Below, piece by piece: positions 28,046 to 37,309 of a DNA stretch of 64,000 nt (its first letter is position 1; every line of letters starts with the position of its first letter). The position numbers were made by a program, and so were the translations under genes. The DNA is from Erwinia phyllosphaerae. GTDB lineage: Bacteria; Pseudomonadota; Gammaproteobacteria; Enterobacterales; Enterobacteriaceae. The stretch spans positions 124,001-188,000 of the forward strand of contig NZ_JAHSPF010000010.1 in NCBI RefSeq assembly GCF_019132875.1, in the 5' to 3' direction. Under the pieces are notes generated by a model. That model worked only from the letters and a program-made list of their open reading frames with translations, did no database searches and had not been told where the DNA came from.

Positions 28046-28603
28046 ATGCGTAACTTACTAAAATATGCCGGTATCGGGTTACTGGTGGTTGGACTGACCG
28101 CCTGCGACGGCAAAGATGATAAAGCCGCAGCCGATGATAATGGCGTTAGCAGCAGCCAGAGCAGCCAGACCGTTACCCTGATGGAAGGCAAGCTGAGCTT
28201 CTCGCTGCCGGCCGGTATGTCCGACCAGAGCGGCAAGCTGGGTACCCAGGCTAACAACATGCACGTTTACGCGGATTCTTCCGGACAGAAAGCGATTATC
28301 GTTATTGCGGGCGATACCACCACCGAGAGCCTGGAAGTGCTGGCGAAACGTCTGGAAGATCAGCAGCGTAACCGTGATGCACAGCTTCAGGTAGTGACTA
28401 ACAAGTCAATTGAGCTGAAAGGCCAGCCGGCACAGCAGCTGGATACCGTTATTTCCGCCAAGGGCCAGTCTTCCTGGTCATCAGTGCTGCTGGCGAAAGT
28501 TGACGGCAAACTGTTGACCGTACAGATTACGCTACCGGCGGATAATCAGCAGAAGTCGCAGACCGAGGCAGAGAATATTATCAATACGGTCGTGCTGAAG
28601 TAA
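28046..28603 (+). CDS. dcrB: DcrB family lipoprotein
   Basis: Inner-membrane-associated lipoprotein needed in E. coli for phage C1 and C6 infection and linked to envelope integrity. 185 aa, same as E. coli. Signal peptide with lipobox LTAC (Cys20), then a Ser/Asp-rich linker and the DUF1795-type fold ([17 protein letters not shown]). AAAAGGGA precedes; I use the ATG at 28046 rather than the GTG one codon earlier. It is the last gene shared in order with the E. coli backbone. Confidence 0.92.
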   Translation: MRNLLKYAGIGLLVVGLTACDGKDDKAAADDNGVSSSQSSQTVTLMEGKLSFSLPAGMSDQSGKLGTQANNMHVYADSSGQKAIIVIAGDTTTESLEVLAKRLEDQQRNRDAQLQVVTNKSIELKGQPAQQLDTVISAKGQSSWSSVLLAKVDGKLLTVQITLPADNQQKSQTEAENIINTVVLK

Positions 28604-28620
28604 GCAACGGCCGTTTTATA

Positions 28621-28703
28621 AAAAAGCCCCTGCCATCCTGCGCCGCGCTCTGATTGTTGATAATTCGACGTTCAGGAGCGGCATGTTCCGGCAAGGGCTT
28701 TTT
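28621..28703. terminator. Long imperfect inverted repeat / bidirectional terminator between dcrB and iolE
   Basis: Outer arms AAAAAGCCCCTGCC and GGCAAGGGCTTTTT pair and carry A/T runs on both sides, as in bidirectional terminators. Inside, GCTCTGA / TCAGGAGC with flanking GCCG/CGGC form a second stem. The 83-bp element marks the border between the backbone and the inositol cluster. Confidence 0.7.
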
Positions 28704-28728
28704 GCTTTAAACCGAGCTTAAAAGATTG

Positions 28729-29625
28729 TTACAGCCCCGCATGCTCGCGGATATATTTCCTGGCCTTTACGGCATATTCAAACGGGTTGGCCAGTGCCGG
28801 ATCCTGTTCAGCTTCCACCACCATCCAGCCTTTATAGCCAGACTCGTCCAGCACTTTAAATACCGGTGCAAAATCGATGACGCCATCGCCGGGAACGGTA
28901 AAAGTGCCCTTCTTCACGCCATCCAGAAATGACAAACGCTGGCTTCTTACCTGAGATACCACGTCATCACGCACATCTTTTAAATGTACGTGGTTGATAC
29001 GCGGCAAATACTTTTCAAGAATCGCCAGCATCCGGGCCTGGCTGCCTTCCGAATAGTAAGCATGGCCGGTATCAAACAGCAGATAAACGTCATCGTTGGT
29101 TAATGACATAAATTTGTCTATTTCCGCCGTGGTCTGAATAGCCGTGCCCATATGATGATGCAGACAAACCTGCATGCATTTTTCTGCCGCCAGCGCCGCC
29201 AGCTCGTTATAGCCTTCTGCCGTTAACCGCCACTCTTCTTCCGTAAAGTGGGGCTTTTCTTCCAGGACCGCTCGCGTGGTGCCCTGAATGCTTTTACTCT
29301 GCTCGGAGCAGCCAATCACCTTTGCTCCCATTGCGTGCAGGAAATCGCGGTGGTTAATAAATTCATCAATGGTTTTGGCCTTATCGCCGTTGGCAAAAAA
29401 GGTACTGAACCAGGCGTTGCATATCTGGATGCCGCGAATCTCCAGCATTGGTTTTAGGACGGCCGGATCGCGCGGGTATTTGCTGCCAACCTCGCTGCCG
29501 GTAAAGCCGGCCAGCGCCATTTCGCTGACAATTTGCTGGAAAGTATTTTCCGCGCCCAGTTCTGGCATATCGTCGTTGGTCCAGCCAATCGGGGCTATCG
29601 CCAGCTTCACGTTCTCTTTATTCAT
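28729..29625 (-). CDS. iolE: Inosose dehydratase IolE
   Basis: Converts scyllo-inosose to 3,5/4-trihydroxycyclohexa-1,2-dione, the second step of myo-inositol breakdown. 298 aa, xylose-isomerase-like TIM barrel. [32 protein letters not shown] and HVHLKDVR carry the metal ligands (Glu, Asp, His, Glu set). GAGG lies seven bases before the ATG. Last gene of the minus-strand run iolD-iolG-iolH-iolE. Confidence 0.93.
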   Translation of the reverse strand: MNKENVKLAIAPIGWTNDDMPELGAENTFQQIVSEMALAGFTGSEVGSKYPRDPAVLKPMLEIRGIQICNAWFSTFFANGDKAKTIDEFINHRDFLHAMGAKVIGCSEQSKSIQGTTRAVLEEKPHFTEEEWRLTAEGYNELAALAAEKCMQVCLHHHMGTAIQTTAEIDKFMSLTNDDVYLLFDTGHAYYSEGSQARMLAILEKYLPRINHVHLKDVRDDVVSQVRSQRLSFLDGVKKGTFTVPGDGVIDFAPVFKVLDESGYKGWMVVEAEQDPALANPFEYAVKARKYIREHAGL

Positions 29626-29728
29626 GGTGGTGCCTCAGCGGTCAGTCTGTAGATGGCGCGGGACGCTTTATTTGTCGACCTGAGCTTTCCGCGCTTCAGG
29701 TTTTCAGGACGGCTTTGCCGCCCTTTCT

Positions 29729-30613
29729 TTATCGGCTTAGCAGTTCGCGCTCAATCAGCTCACGAGTTTCCACGGCCTGGTACTTCATTTTTTCCGGATA
29801 GCCGAACAGCGAAGAGGCGATAATCGACTCGCCGCCGACCTTCCAGCTGCGGTTGGCAAAATCCATTTCACGCAGGGTCTGGAACAGCGTATCGAAATCG
29901 ACCTCACCCTCGCCGACGCCGACGTGCTGATGGATAGTGGCATCCACGCCTGGCGGATTGACGATATAGCGGCAATGTTTGGTATGGTTCATGGTATCGG
30001 CAATCAGCACGTGAGAAAGATCGCCACCGGCATACTCCAGCATGCTTTTCACATCGCCTTTGCCTTTGTCGTAAAAGAAGGTGTGCGGCACGCTATAGAG
30101 ATATTTGACGTTGTCGCTGCGGAAGGACTTCACCAGATCCGCGGTTTCATTGTTTTCTTCGCAAAAGTCCCATGGGTGCGACTGAATCTCAATACGAATG
30201 CCTTCGCGCTCAACGATTGGCAGCAGCTCTTCCATTGAGCGATAGAACATCTCTTCGCAGATTTCCGGCTCGTTAGGCGTACCGGAAAGCTCGGTGTTGA
30301 TGACCTGCACCCCCGTTTCTACAGCAATTTCGATCATGCGTTTCCAGTTGCGCACCGCTGCCTGACGGCGAGCCTCATCCGGACCTGACCAGCGATACAC
30401 GACGATATAAGAAGAAATCTCCAGCCCGGTTTCACGCAGCGCGTTTTTATATTCGGTAATGATTTCCCGACTGGCTTTAGGATGCTTATAAAAGGGATTG
30501 ATCTGTGGATGCGGCGACTGCTCAATATATTTGTAGCCCCAATCTGCCACCTGGTGAACCATTTTGGTAATGCCCATGTCTTTGATGACATCGACGTCAA
30601 AGGCAATTTTCAT
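29729..30613 (-). CDS. iolH: IolH-type sugar phosphate isomerase/epimerase
   Basis: 294-aa TIM-barrel protein of the xylose-isomerase-like superfamily, in the place where other iol clusters have IolH or IolI. MKIAFDVDVIKDMG at the start and IEIQSHPWDF, VLIADTMNH, GVGEGEVDF (metal and substrate loops) suggest an isomerase of inositol-derived ketoses. I am sure of the superfamily and fairly sure of IolH; the exact reaction is not known. GGGAGAAAC precedes the chosen ATG; the longer frame to 30709 has no site. Confidence 0.75.
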   Translation of the reverse strand: MKIAFDVDVIKDMGITKMVHQVADWGYKYIEQSPHPQINPFYKHPKASREIITEYKNALRETGLEISSYIVVYRWSGPDEARRQAAVRNWKRMIEIAVETGVQVINTELSGTPNEPEICEEMFYRSMEELLPIVEREGIRIEIQSHPWDFCEENNETADLVKSFRSDNVKYLYSVPHTFFYDKGKGDVKSMLEYAGGDLSHVLIADTMNHTKHCRYIVNPPGVDATIHQHVGVGEGEVDFDTLFQTLREMDFANRSWKVGGESIIASSLFGYPEKMKYQAVETRELIERELLSR

Positions 30614-30641
30614 CGGTTTCTCCCTGATAATCTGTGTAATA

Positions 30642-30665
30642 GCCTTCCTGCTGAAACAGGAAGGC
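30642..30665 (-). other. Intercistronic stem-loop between iolG and iolH
   Basis: Perfect 9-bp stem GCCTTCCTG / CAGGAAGGC with a 6-base loop, seven bases past the iolG stop. No T run follows, so it is more likely an mRNA-stabilising hairpin than a terminator. Confidence 0.6.
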
Positions 30666-30671
30666 CGTCGG

Positions 30672-31685
30672 CTATTTGCTGTAGAAAGCCGGGCGCGGCG
30701 GCAGCTCAACGGCTTCGATTGCGCCGCTTTCCTGCGCTTTCAGGCAGGCGTCGGCTGCCACGGAAGCGGCATAACCGTCCCATGCGGATGGGCCGTGCAG
30801 CTGGCCAGCCGTCACGTCGTTAATGAAGGCCTGTAGCTCAACGTCATAGGCATCGATAAAGCGATCTTTCCAGTCGGTGAGGATAGAGGTCGACAGCTTT
30901 GCCTCTTTACGCAGCTGTACGGAAGCCGGTTCTGGCAGCCTGGCAATACCGGTTTCGCCCACAACCTCACACTGGATGTCGTAGCCGTAAACGCAGTTAA
31001 CGAAGATTTCGACGTCGATACGCGTGCCTTTCTGCGTTTCAAACAGCACAATTTGCGGATCGCGCAGCTTCGCATGGGTGTTTTTCGTATCGCAAGGGAA
31101 GACAACCTGCACGGTTTTGTAGTCATCCTCGGTGAGCCAGCGCAGTACGTCCAGCTCATGGATCAGCGTGCTGGTGATAGCCATATCGGTGGTATAGCTT
31201 TCCGGCACCGTTGGATTACGATGCGCGCAGTGCAGCATCAGCGGCTCGCCGATGTCGCCGTTGCTGATGACCTGCTTCAGCGCACGGTAGCCCGCATCGT
31301 AAGGACGCATAAAGCCAACCTGCACCAGGCGCTTGCCGTGAGCAATTTCCGCCTCGACAATGCGACGACAGCCTTCCGCGGTCAGCGCCAGGGGTTTTTC
31401 ACAAAAAACCGGTTTGCCCGCCGCAACGGCTGCCAGCGTATATTCTTCGTGCGTCGGGTCCCAGGAGGTAATAATCAGCGCGTCCACATCGGAAGACTGA
31501 ATAACGTCATGCCCGTTGGCATAAACTTCCGCATCCAGACCCAGGCGACTCACCACGCCTTTGGCTCCTTCGATATTAATATCGGAGACGGCGACCACCT
31601 TCGTACCCTGCAACACCTTACTGCAGCGACGAATATGTTCCTGACCGATAGCACCGGTTCCGATTACGCCAAGTTTCAGTGTCAT
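30672..31685 (-). CDS. iolG: Inositol 2-dehydrogenase IolG
   Basis: NAD-dependent oxidation of myo-inositol to scyllo-inosose, the first step. 337 aa, Gfo/Idh/MocA family. Rossmann motif [12 protein letters not shown] (about residues 5-16), CEKPL with the catalytic-site Lys, and HELDVLRW with the conserved Asp/His pair. CGGAGTAGCT precedes the ATG at 31685. In operon with iolD upstream. Confidence 0.94.
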   Translation of the reverse strand: MTLKLGVIGTGAIGQEHIRRCSKVLQGTKVVAVSDINIEGAKGVVSRLGLDAEVYANGHDVIQSSDVDALIITSWDPTHEEYTLAAVAAGKPVFCEKPLALTAEGCRRIVEAEIAHGKRLVQVGFMRPYDAGYRALKQVISNGDIGEPLMLHCAHRNPTVPESYTTDMAITSTLIHELDVLRWLTEDDYKTVQVVFPCDTKNTHAKLRDPQIVLFETQKGTRIDVEIFVNCVYGYDIQCEVVGETGIARLPEPASVQLRKEAKLSTSILTDWKDRFIDAYDVELQAFINDVTAGQLHGPSAWDGYAASVAADACLKAQESGAIEAVELPPRPAFYSK

Positions 31686-31721
31686 AGCTACTCCGTTCAA
31701 ATGTAGGGTAAGGGGAGTCCT

Positions 31722-31743
31722 CCGGGCTGGAAAACCAGTCCGG
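31722..31743 (-). other. Intercistronic stem-loop between iolD and iolG
   Basis: CCGGACTGG-TTTT-CCAGCCCGG on the minus strand, with one mismatch in the stem. Probably mRNA processing or stability; inferred. Confidence 0.5.
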
Positions 31744-31761
31744 TTGAGGCCACAAAAGTAA

Positions 31762-33702
31762 TTAGTATTTACGCGCCTGGTCGATATGCTCGTTTAGCAT
31801 CCGAGCGACGGCATTTACGCGTTCAGACTGCGAAACCTGCGCGCCGCCGACGTGCCACCAGCTGAAGTATTTATGCACCATCGTTTTTGGCAGCACTTTG
31901 ATATCTATCAGCGTGGAGACAGGCGACTGACGTGCCTCTTCCAGCGCCTGCTTTAGCTGCGCCAGCGTGGTAACGCGCCAGGTTTTGCAGCCGTAGCCAG
32001 CGGCGATAGCGGCAAAATCCACCGGCACGAAGCCGCCGTCCAGCTTGCCGCCCTCGGCATTACGAAAACGAAACTCGGTGGTAAAGCTGTCCATCCCGTG
32101 TTCCATTTGCAGATTGTTAATACAGCCGTTAGTCATATTGTCGAACAGCAGCACGTTGATTTTGGCGTTCTCCTGAACAGAGGTAACCAGCTCAGAGTGC
32201 AGCATCATAAAAGAGCCGTCGCCAACCAGCGTATAGACCTCGCGATGCGGCTCGGCCAGCTTGACGCCCAGCGAGGCGTTAACCTCGTAGCCCATACAGG
32301 AATAGCCATATTCGACGTGATAGCTGTTGTAATCCTTGTTGCGCCATACGCGCTGTAAATCGCCCGGCAGGCTGCCCGCTGCGGCAACAATCACCGCGTC
32401 CTTTGGGAGATTTTCATTTAGCGTACCCAGCACGCTACTTTGCGTGAGAAAAGAATCGGTCAGCCGGTTAAACTCGGCGAAAACTGCTTCACGATCCAGA
32501 TGATCGTCTATTTCCGGAATAAAGCCGTCATGGCTGTAGACCGCCTGATAAACGCGCTGTGTTTCCTTAAGCAGCTTGCTCTGCGCCTGCGAGATTTTTT
32601 CTCCCCAGCCGCTGGTAAAACCCTGAACGGTCAGCCTGTCGTTTAGTGTGGTCAGCGCTTCGCGCGCGTCGGCCACCAGCTGTACGCCGTCCAGCTTGTA
32701 GGCATCGAAGCTGCTGACGTTGATATTGAGGTAGCTGACGTCCGGATTGTGGAAAATCCATTTTGAAGCGGTAGTGAAATCGGTGTAGCGCGTGCCGATA
32801 CCGATGACCAGATCGGCCTCTTTCGCCAGCAAATTAGCCGCCAGGCAGCCGGTTTCGCCTACGCCACCCACGTTAAGCGGATGATCGGAAACAATCGTAC
32901 CTTTTCCAGCCTGCGTTTCGGCAAAAGGGATCTGGTAACGCTCGGCGAACTGACGCAGCGCCTCGCCCGCTTCGGAATATTTTACGCCGCCACCGCAAAT
33001 GATTAGCGGCTTGCTTTTACCGGCAATCAGCTTCAGTGCGGCGGCCAGCTGGGCTTCGGTCGGCAGTCGACGATCCAGCAGATGCACGCGCTTCTGGAAG
33101 AAATAGTCGGGATAGTCCCAGGCTTCGCCCTGCACGTCCTGCGGCAGAGAAATGGTTACGGCACCCGTTTCTGCGGGATCCGTCAGCACACGCATCGCGT
33201 TGATGCAGGCGGTCATCAGCTGTTCCGGACGGCTTACGCGATCCCAGTATTTACTCACCGCGCGAAAGGCGTCGTTAGTGCTGATACTAAGATCGTAGCT
33301 TTGTTCGATCTGTTGTAGTACCGGATCGGGCTGGCGAGTGGCAAAGACGTCACCCGGCAGCAGTAATAAAGGTATACGGTTAGCGGAAGCGGTGCCCGCG
33401 GCCGTAATCATATTGGCCGCGCCTGGCCCGACGGAAGAGGTACAGGCGATAATCTCACGGCGCAGCTTTTGTCTGGCATAGCCAATGGCGGCATGCGCCA
33501 TGCCCTGCTCGTTACGGCCCTGATGGACTACCAGATCGCCGCTGTCCTGCTCCAGTGCCTGGCCCAACCCCAGTACGTTACCGTGGCCGAAAATAGCAAA
33601 AATCCCTTTCACGAATTTGGTTTCAACGCCATCTACCGACAGATACTGGTTGTCCAGAAATCTGACCAGAGCCTGTGCCGTGGTTAATCTGATCTTGCCC
33701 AT
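31762..33702 (-). CDS. iolD: Trihydroxycyclohexanedione hydrolase IolD
   Basis: Thiamine-diphosphate enzyme that opens the ring of the IolE product to 5-deoxy-D-glucuronate. 646 aa. The N-terminal ThDP domain has the Glu segment ([16 protein letters not shown]), the middle nucleotide-like domain has [11 protein letters not shown], and the C-terminal ThDP motif GDGSFMM...N is present. AAGGAAGAG precedes the ATG at 33702. First gene of the minus-strand iol operon. Confidence 0.95.
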   Translation of the reverse strand: MGKIRLTTAQALVRFLDNQYLSVDGVETKFVKGIFAIFGHGNVLGLGQALEQDSGDLVVHQGRNEQGMAHAAIGYARQKLRREIIACTSSVGPGAANMITAAGTASANRIPLLLLPGDVFATRQPDPVLQQIEQSYDLSISTNDAFRAVSKYWDRVSRPEQLMTACINAMRVLTDPAETGAVTISLPQDVQGEAWDYPDYFFQKRVHLLDRRLPTEAQLAAALKLIAGKSKPLIICGGGVKYSEAGEALRQFAERYQIPFAETQAGKGTIVSDHPLNVGGVGETGCLAANLLAKEADLVIGIGTRYTDFTTASKWIFHNPDVSYLNINVSSFDAYKLDGVQLVADAREALTTLNDRLTVQGFTSGWGEKISQAQSKLLKETQRVYQAVYSHDGFIPEIDDHLDREAVFAEFNRLTDSFLTQSSVLGTLNENLPKDAVIVAAAGSLPGDLQRVWRNKDYNSYHVEYGYSCMGYEVNASLGVKLAEPHREVYTLVGDGSFMMLHSELVTSVQENAKINVLLFDNMTNGCINNLQMEHGMDSFTTEFRFRNAEGGKLDGGFVPVDFAAIAAGYGCKTWRVTTLAQLKQALEEARQSPVSTLIDIKVLPKTMVHKYFSWWHVGGAQVSQSERVNAVARMLNEHIDQARKY

Positions 33703-34231
33703 TTGCTCTTCCTTAACGGTACGGCGACAGGTCTGTAACCTGCCGCGCTTCGTCTGAGTGGCCACCACCGCGGTAACGGCCAAAAATGAAACGTGAGGCG
33801 ATTATAAACAAATATTTTTTTCACTAAACCACATTACAGAAGAAACATTTCATTTTGCGAGAGAGATCAAATTATGTCGTTAAACCCCCGTCATACAGGC
33901 GATCCAGGCCGCAATTTTTACCTGGCGCTTATCTGAAGGTATTTTTCAAAATAATTATCATTGTTTTCATCGCGTTTAGCCTTTTTCAGAGGGCGTGCAA
34001 AGCCCATTTACTGCTTCGCCATACCGCTCGCATCGCTTTTCCGGCCGGGCACACTAGCGGCTGGTGGCCAGAGTTTTAGCCACTTCACATTTTTGGGGTA
34101 ATAGTTTCATTTCATGTTGAAGTTGAAATATTTATTCTCCATACTGATTTTCACCCCGTTCCGGACGGCAAAAATTGTTCAGAAGGATCCGCTGCGACAG
34201 CTCGGCTGGCCTATCACAGAAGGAAAACAAA
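33703..34231. other. Divergent control region between iolD and iolC
   Basis: 529 bases without a convincing gene. Several TTTCA/TGAAA motifs occur near each operon: AGAAACATTTCATTTTG (33841-33857) on the iolD side and TTTCATTTCA...TGAAGTTGAAATA (about 34106-34130) on the iolC side. A related AGTGAAATTTTTT lies before iolR (about 36331). They are candidate sites for the RpiR-type regulator encoded at 36405, but no exact consensus emerges by eye. Confidence 0.45.
33856..33871. promoter_or_regulatory. Possible CRP site
   Basis: TGCGA-GAGAGA-TCAAA matches TGTGA-N6-TCACA at 8 of 10 positions, with A/T-rich flanks. A catabolic cluster would be expected to be CRP-dependent, but the match is moderate. 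Confidence 0.3.
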
Positions 34232-36151
34232 ATGAGTACACAACAAAAGCGGCTTGATGTGATCTGTATCGGGCGCATTGCCGTTGACCTCTACGGTCAG
34301 CAAATCGGTGCCCGCCTGGAAGATATGAGCACCTTTGCCAAATATCTTGGCGGTTCATCTGGCAATGTCGCTTACGGCACGGCAATTCAGGGGCTGAAAT
34401 CTGCGATGCTGGCCCGCGTTGGCGACGAGCATATGGGACGTTTTCTTCGCGAAGAGCTACAGCGGGTAGGCGCCAATACCGACTGCCTGATCACGGATAA
34501 AACGCGTCTGACGGGGCTGGTGATCCTTGGAATTAAAGACCAGGATACTTTCCCCCTGGTTTTTTATCGCGACAACTGTGCGGATATGGGCCTGACGCCG
34601 GATGACATTAAAGAAGATTTTATTGCCTCCTCAAGAGCCGTCGCGGTAACCGGTACCCATTTATCTCATCCTGATACTCGTGCGGCCGTACTTAAAGCGC
34701 TGGATATTGCCCGCCGTCACGGCCTGCGCACCGCGCTTGATATCGATTATCGTCCGGTGCTGTGGGGATTAACCTCGCTGGGCGATGGTGAAACGCGTTT
34801 TATAGAGTCAAAACACGTGACCCAGCAGCTACAGGAAGTGCTGCACTATTTCGATTTAATAGTAGGTACTGAAGAAGAGTTTCATATCGCAGGCGGCAGC
34901 ACCGATACGCTGACCGCGCTGAAAAACGTGCGCCAGGCAACAAAAGCCACGCTGGTTTGCAAGCGCGGCGCGCTGGGCTGCGTGGTGCTGGAAGATGAAA
35001 TCCCGGAAAGCTGGGAACAGACAAAGCTGCAAAGCGGCGTGCGGGTGGAAGTGCTAAACGTGCTTGGCGCTGGCGATGCCTTTATGTCCGGCCTGCTGCG
35101 CGGCTGGCTGAACGATGAAGGTTGGGAGCAGGCCTGCCGTTACGCCAATGCCTGCGGCGCGCTGGTGGTTTCGCGTCACGGCTGTGCGCCTGCCATGCCG
35201 ACCAAAGCCGAACTGGACGACTTTCTCAGCCGGGACAATGACGTTAAGCGGCCCGATCTGGACAGCCGTCTGAATCATCTGCATCGGGTTACAACGCGTA
35301 AGCAGCAGTGGCCAGAGCTGTGCGTCTTTGCTTTTGACCACCGCAAGCAGCTGGTCGATATGGCGAATGAAGCAGGCATTGATACTGCCCGTCTGCCGGA
35401 ACTGAAACAGCTACTGCTGCGTGCTGCACAGGAAGCCTCGACAGAGGCAGGCCTGGATCACCGCAGCGGCATCCTGGCCGATACGACGTTTGGGCAACCT
35501 GCGTTAAACGCCATTACCGGCAAAGGCTGGTGGATTGGTCGCCCGATAGAAATGCCCAGTTCCAGACCGCTACGCCTGGAGCACGGCAATATTGGCTCAC
35601 AGCTGGTCGACTGGCCCCAGGAGCACGTCGTAAAATGTCTGGTCTTTTATCATCCGCACGACAGCGCCGAGCTGCGTAAAGAGCAGGATGAGCTAATCCT
35701 TGACGTCTGGAAAGGCTGTAATAAAACCGGACATGAGCTGTTGCTGGAGGTCATTCTGCCGGAAAGTAATCCGGATAAGAAAGAGTCCTACTATGTAGAT
35801 ATGCTGAGCCATTTTTACTCACTGGGCATCCAGCCGGACTGGTGGAAACTGCCGCCGCTGAGCCACGAAAGCTGGCAGGCAATTAGCGGACTGATTGAAC
35901 AGCAGGACCCGCACTGCCGCGGCATCCTGATTCTGGGCCTGGACGCGCCAGAAGAAAAGCTTAAGGCCGGTTTTGCCGCCGCCGCTCAGTCTCCGTGGGT
36001 AAAAGGATTCGCCGTTGGCCGCACTATCTTTGGCCAGCCGTCACGCCAGTGGCTGCAGGGCGAGCTGGACGATCGGGCATTGATTGCCGAAGTGAAAGGC
36101 AACTACTTACGCCTGATTGACTACTGGCGCGAAGTTCGCCCTGCAAAGTAA
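34232..36151 (+). CDS. iolC: 5-Dehydro-2-deoxygluconokinase fused to a DUF2090 aldolase-like domain (IolC-IolJ type)
   Basis: 639 aa with two domains. Residues 1 to about 330 form a PfkB-type kinase (start GRIAVDLYGQQIG; catalytic NVLGAGDAFMSG) that phosphorylates 2-deoxy-5-keto-D-gluconate. Residues from about 350 to the end (FAFDHRKQLVDMANEAG ... GFAVGRTIFGQP) form a DUF2090 domain, an aldolase-like barrel probably cleaving the phosphorylated product to malonate semialdehyde and dihydroxyacetone phosphate. No separate iolJ is seen. GAAGGAAA precedes the ATG at 34232; the longer frame from 34175 has none. Confidence 0.92.
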   Translation: MSTQQKRLDVICIGRIAVDLYGQQIGARLEDMSTFAKYLGGSSGNVAYGTAIQGLKSAMLARVGDEHMGRFLREELQRVGANTDCLITDKTRLTGLVILGIKDQDTFPLVFYRDNCADMGLTPDDIKEDFIASSRAVAVTGTHLSHPDTRAAVLKALDIARRHGLRTALDIDYRPVLWGLTSLGDGETRFIESKHVTQQLQEVLHYFDLIVGTEEEFHIAGGSTDTLTALKNVRQATKATLVCKRGALGCVVLEDEIPESWEQTKLQSGVRVEVLNVLGAGDAFMSGLLRGWLNDEGWEQACRYANACGALVVSRHGCAPAMPTKAELDDFLSRDNDVKRPDLDSRLNHLHRVTTRKQQWPELCVFAFDHRKQLVDMANEAGIDTARLPELKQLLLRAAQEASTEAGLDHRSGILADTTFGQPALNAITGKGWWIGRPIEMPSSRPLRLEHGNIGSQLVDWPQEHVVKCLVFYHPHDSAELRKEQDELILDVWKGCNKTGHELLLEVILPESNPDKKESYYVDMLSHFYSLGIQPDWWKLPPLSHESWQAISGLIEQQDPHCRGILILGLDAPEEKLKAGFAAAAQSPWVKGFAVGRTIFGQPSRQWLQGELDDRALIAEVKGNYLRLIDYWREVRPAK

Positions 36152-36404
36152 CGCTTTTCCATTAACCCACTTGCCAGCTGTTTTCCTGACGGCTGGCGGT
36201 GTGGTTATTTTCGCTTATTTGCTGCTTCCGGCCCGCTAAAAACGTGAATGTCAGTAAAGTCGCGTCGATCTTGTTTAATCTGTGATTCAATTCATATCCC
36301 GATGAAATAGATCCGCTGGATTTCGTTAGCAAGTGAAATTTTTTGTTCATCTGATAGAATAACCACCAGAAGAACATGACTAAAATTTTAGCGAGCCTGA
36401 TTGA

Positions 36405-37244
36405 ATGACTATTACCTCAACACAGCTTTCCTTGTTACAGGATGATATCCGCCGTCGCTATGACACCTTAAGCAAGCGCCTGAAACAGGTGGCGCGCTAT
36501 ATTCTTGACAACAGCAACAGCATCGCTTTTGACACCGTTGCGTCAATTGCCCAGCAGGCTGACGTACCGCCTTCCACGCTGATCCGCTTTTCTAACGCCT
36601 TTGGTTTTAGTGGCTTTAATGAAATGAAACAGGTTTTTCGTCAGCACCTGATGGAAGAGACCGTTAACTATACCGAGCGCGCCCGGCTTTTTCGCCAGAC
36701 GTCAACGGATGAAGCCGCCGCCCCACCTGAAAACCCTGCTGAAATTCTTAACGTTTTTACGATGGTAAACTCGCAGGCTTTACAGCAGCTGGCGATGCAG
36801 ACCAATCCGGAACAGCTAAATAAAGCAGTTGAGCTGCTGGCGCAGGCAGAAAATATCTACGTTATTGGCCTGCGGCGTTCGTTCAGCGTCGCTTCTTACC
36901 TGACCTATGCGCTCCGTCATCTGGAACGACGCGCCTTTTTGATAGACGGCCTTGGCGGCATGTTCACCGAACAGCTCAGCATGGTGAATCCCAAAGACGT
37001 AGTCATTGCCATCAGCTACTCACCTTACGCTCGCGAAGCGATTGAGCTGGTCGAGCTGGGTGCCAAACGCGGTGCGCACCAGATCGCCATTACCGACAGT
37101 CAGGTTAGCCCGCTGGCGGCCTTCAGCGACGTCTGCTTTGTGGTGCGTGAAGCCCAGGTTGATGGCTTCCGCTCACAGGTTGCTTCGCTGTGCCTGGCGC
37201 AGACGCTGGCCGTCTCTCTGGCGTTGAACAACGTTCAGGCCTGA
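36405..37244 (+). CDS. iolR: RpiR-family transcriptional regulator of inositol genes
   Basis: 279 aa. N-terminal helix-turn-helix (about residues 1-77; IAQQADVPPSTLIRFSNAFGFSGFNEMK) and C-terminal SIS sugar-isomerase domain (ENIYVIGLRRSFSVASYL; ISYSPYAREAIELVELG) for a phosphorylated sugar signal. Lies 253 bases after iolC and probably represses the iol genes, as the RpiR-type IolR of Salmonella does. The gap upstream holds only a weak GCCAGC/GCTGGC hairpin (36173-36197) and an AT-rich promoter region. Confidence 0.88.
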   Translation: MTITSTQLSLLQDDIRRRYDTLSKRLKQVARYILDNSNSIAFDTVASIAQQADVPPSTLIRFSNAFGFSGFNEMKQVFRQHLMEETVNYTERARLFRQTSTDEAAAPPENPAEILNVFTMVNSQALQQLAMQTNPEQLNKAVELLAQAENIYVIGLRRSFSVASYLTYALRHLERRAFLIDGLGGMFTEQLSMVNPKDVVIAISYSPYAREAIELVELGAKRGAHQIAITDSQVSPLAAFSDVCFVVREAQVDGFRSQVASLCLAQTLAVSLALNNVQA

Positions 37245-37253
37245 TTTAACCGT

Positions 37254-37291
37254 TGCGGGCGTTGATGGCTGCAAGGTCAACAATACCCGCA
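37254..37291. terminator. Bulged hairpin between iolR and fdhF
   Basis: TGCGGG-GTTGA ... TCAAC-CCCGCA pair across a loop, with small bulges, between the convergent genes. It lies at the junction of the inositol and purine clusters. No T run. Confidence 0.4.
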
Positions 37292-37309
37292 CTGGCAAAC
37301 CCGAACGTG

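Noticed and set aside
33855..34079. 74-codon frame in the iolD-iolC gap
   Set aside because: No ribosome site, no recognisable domain, and it covers a promoter region.
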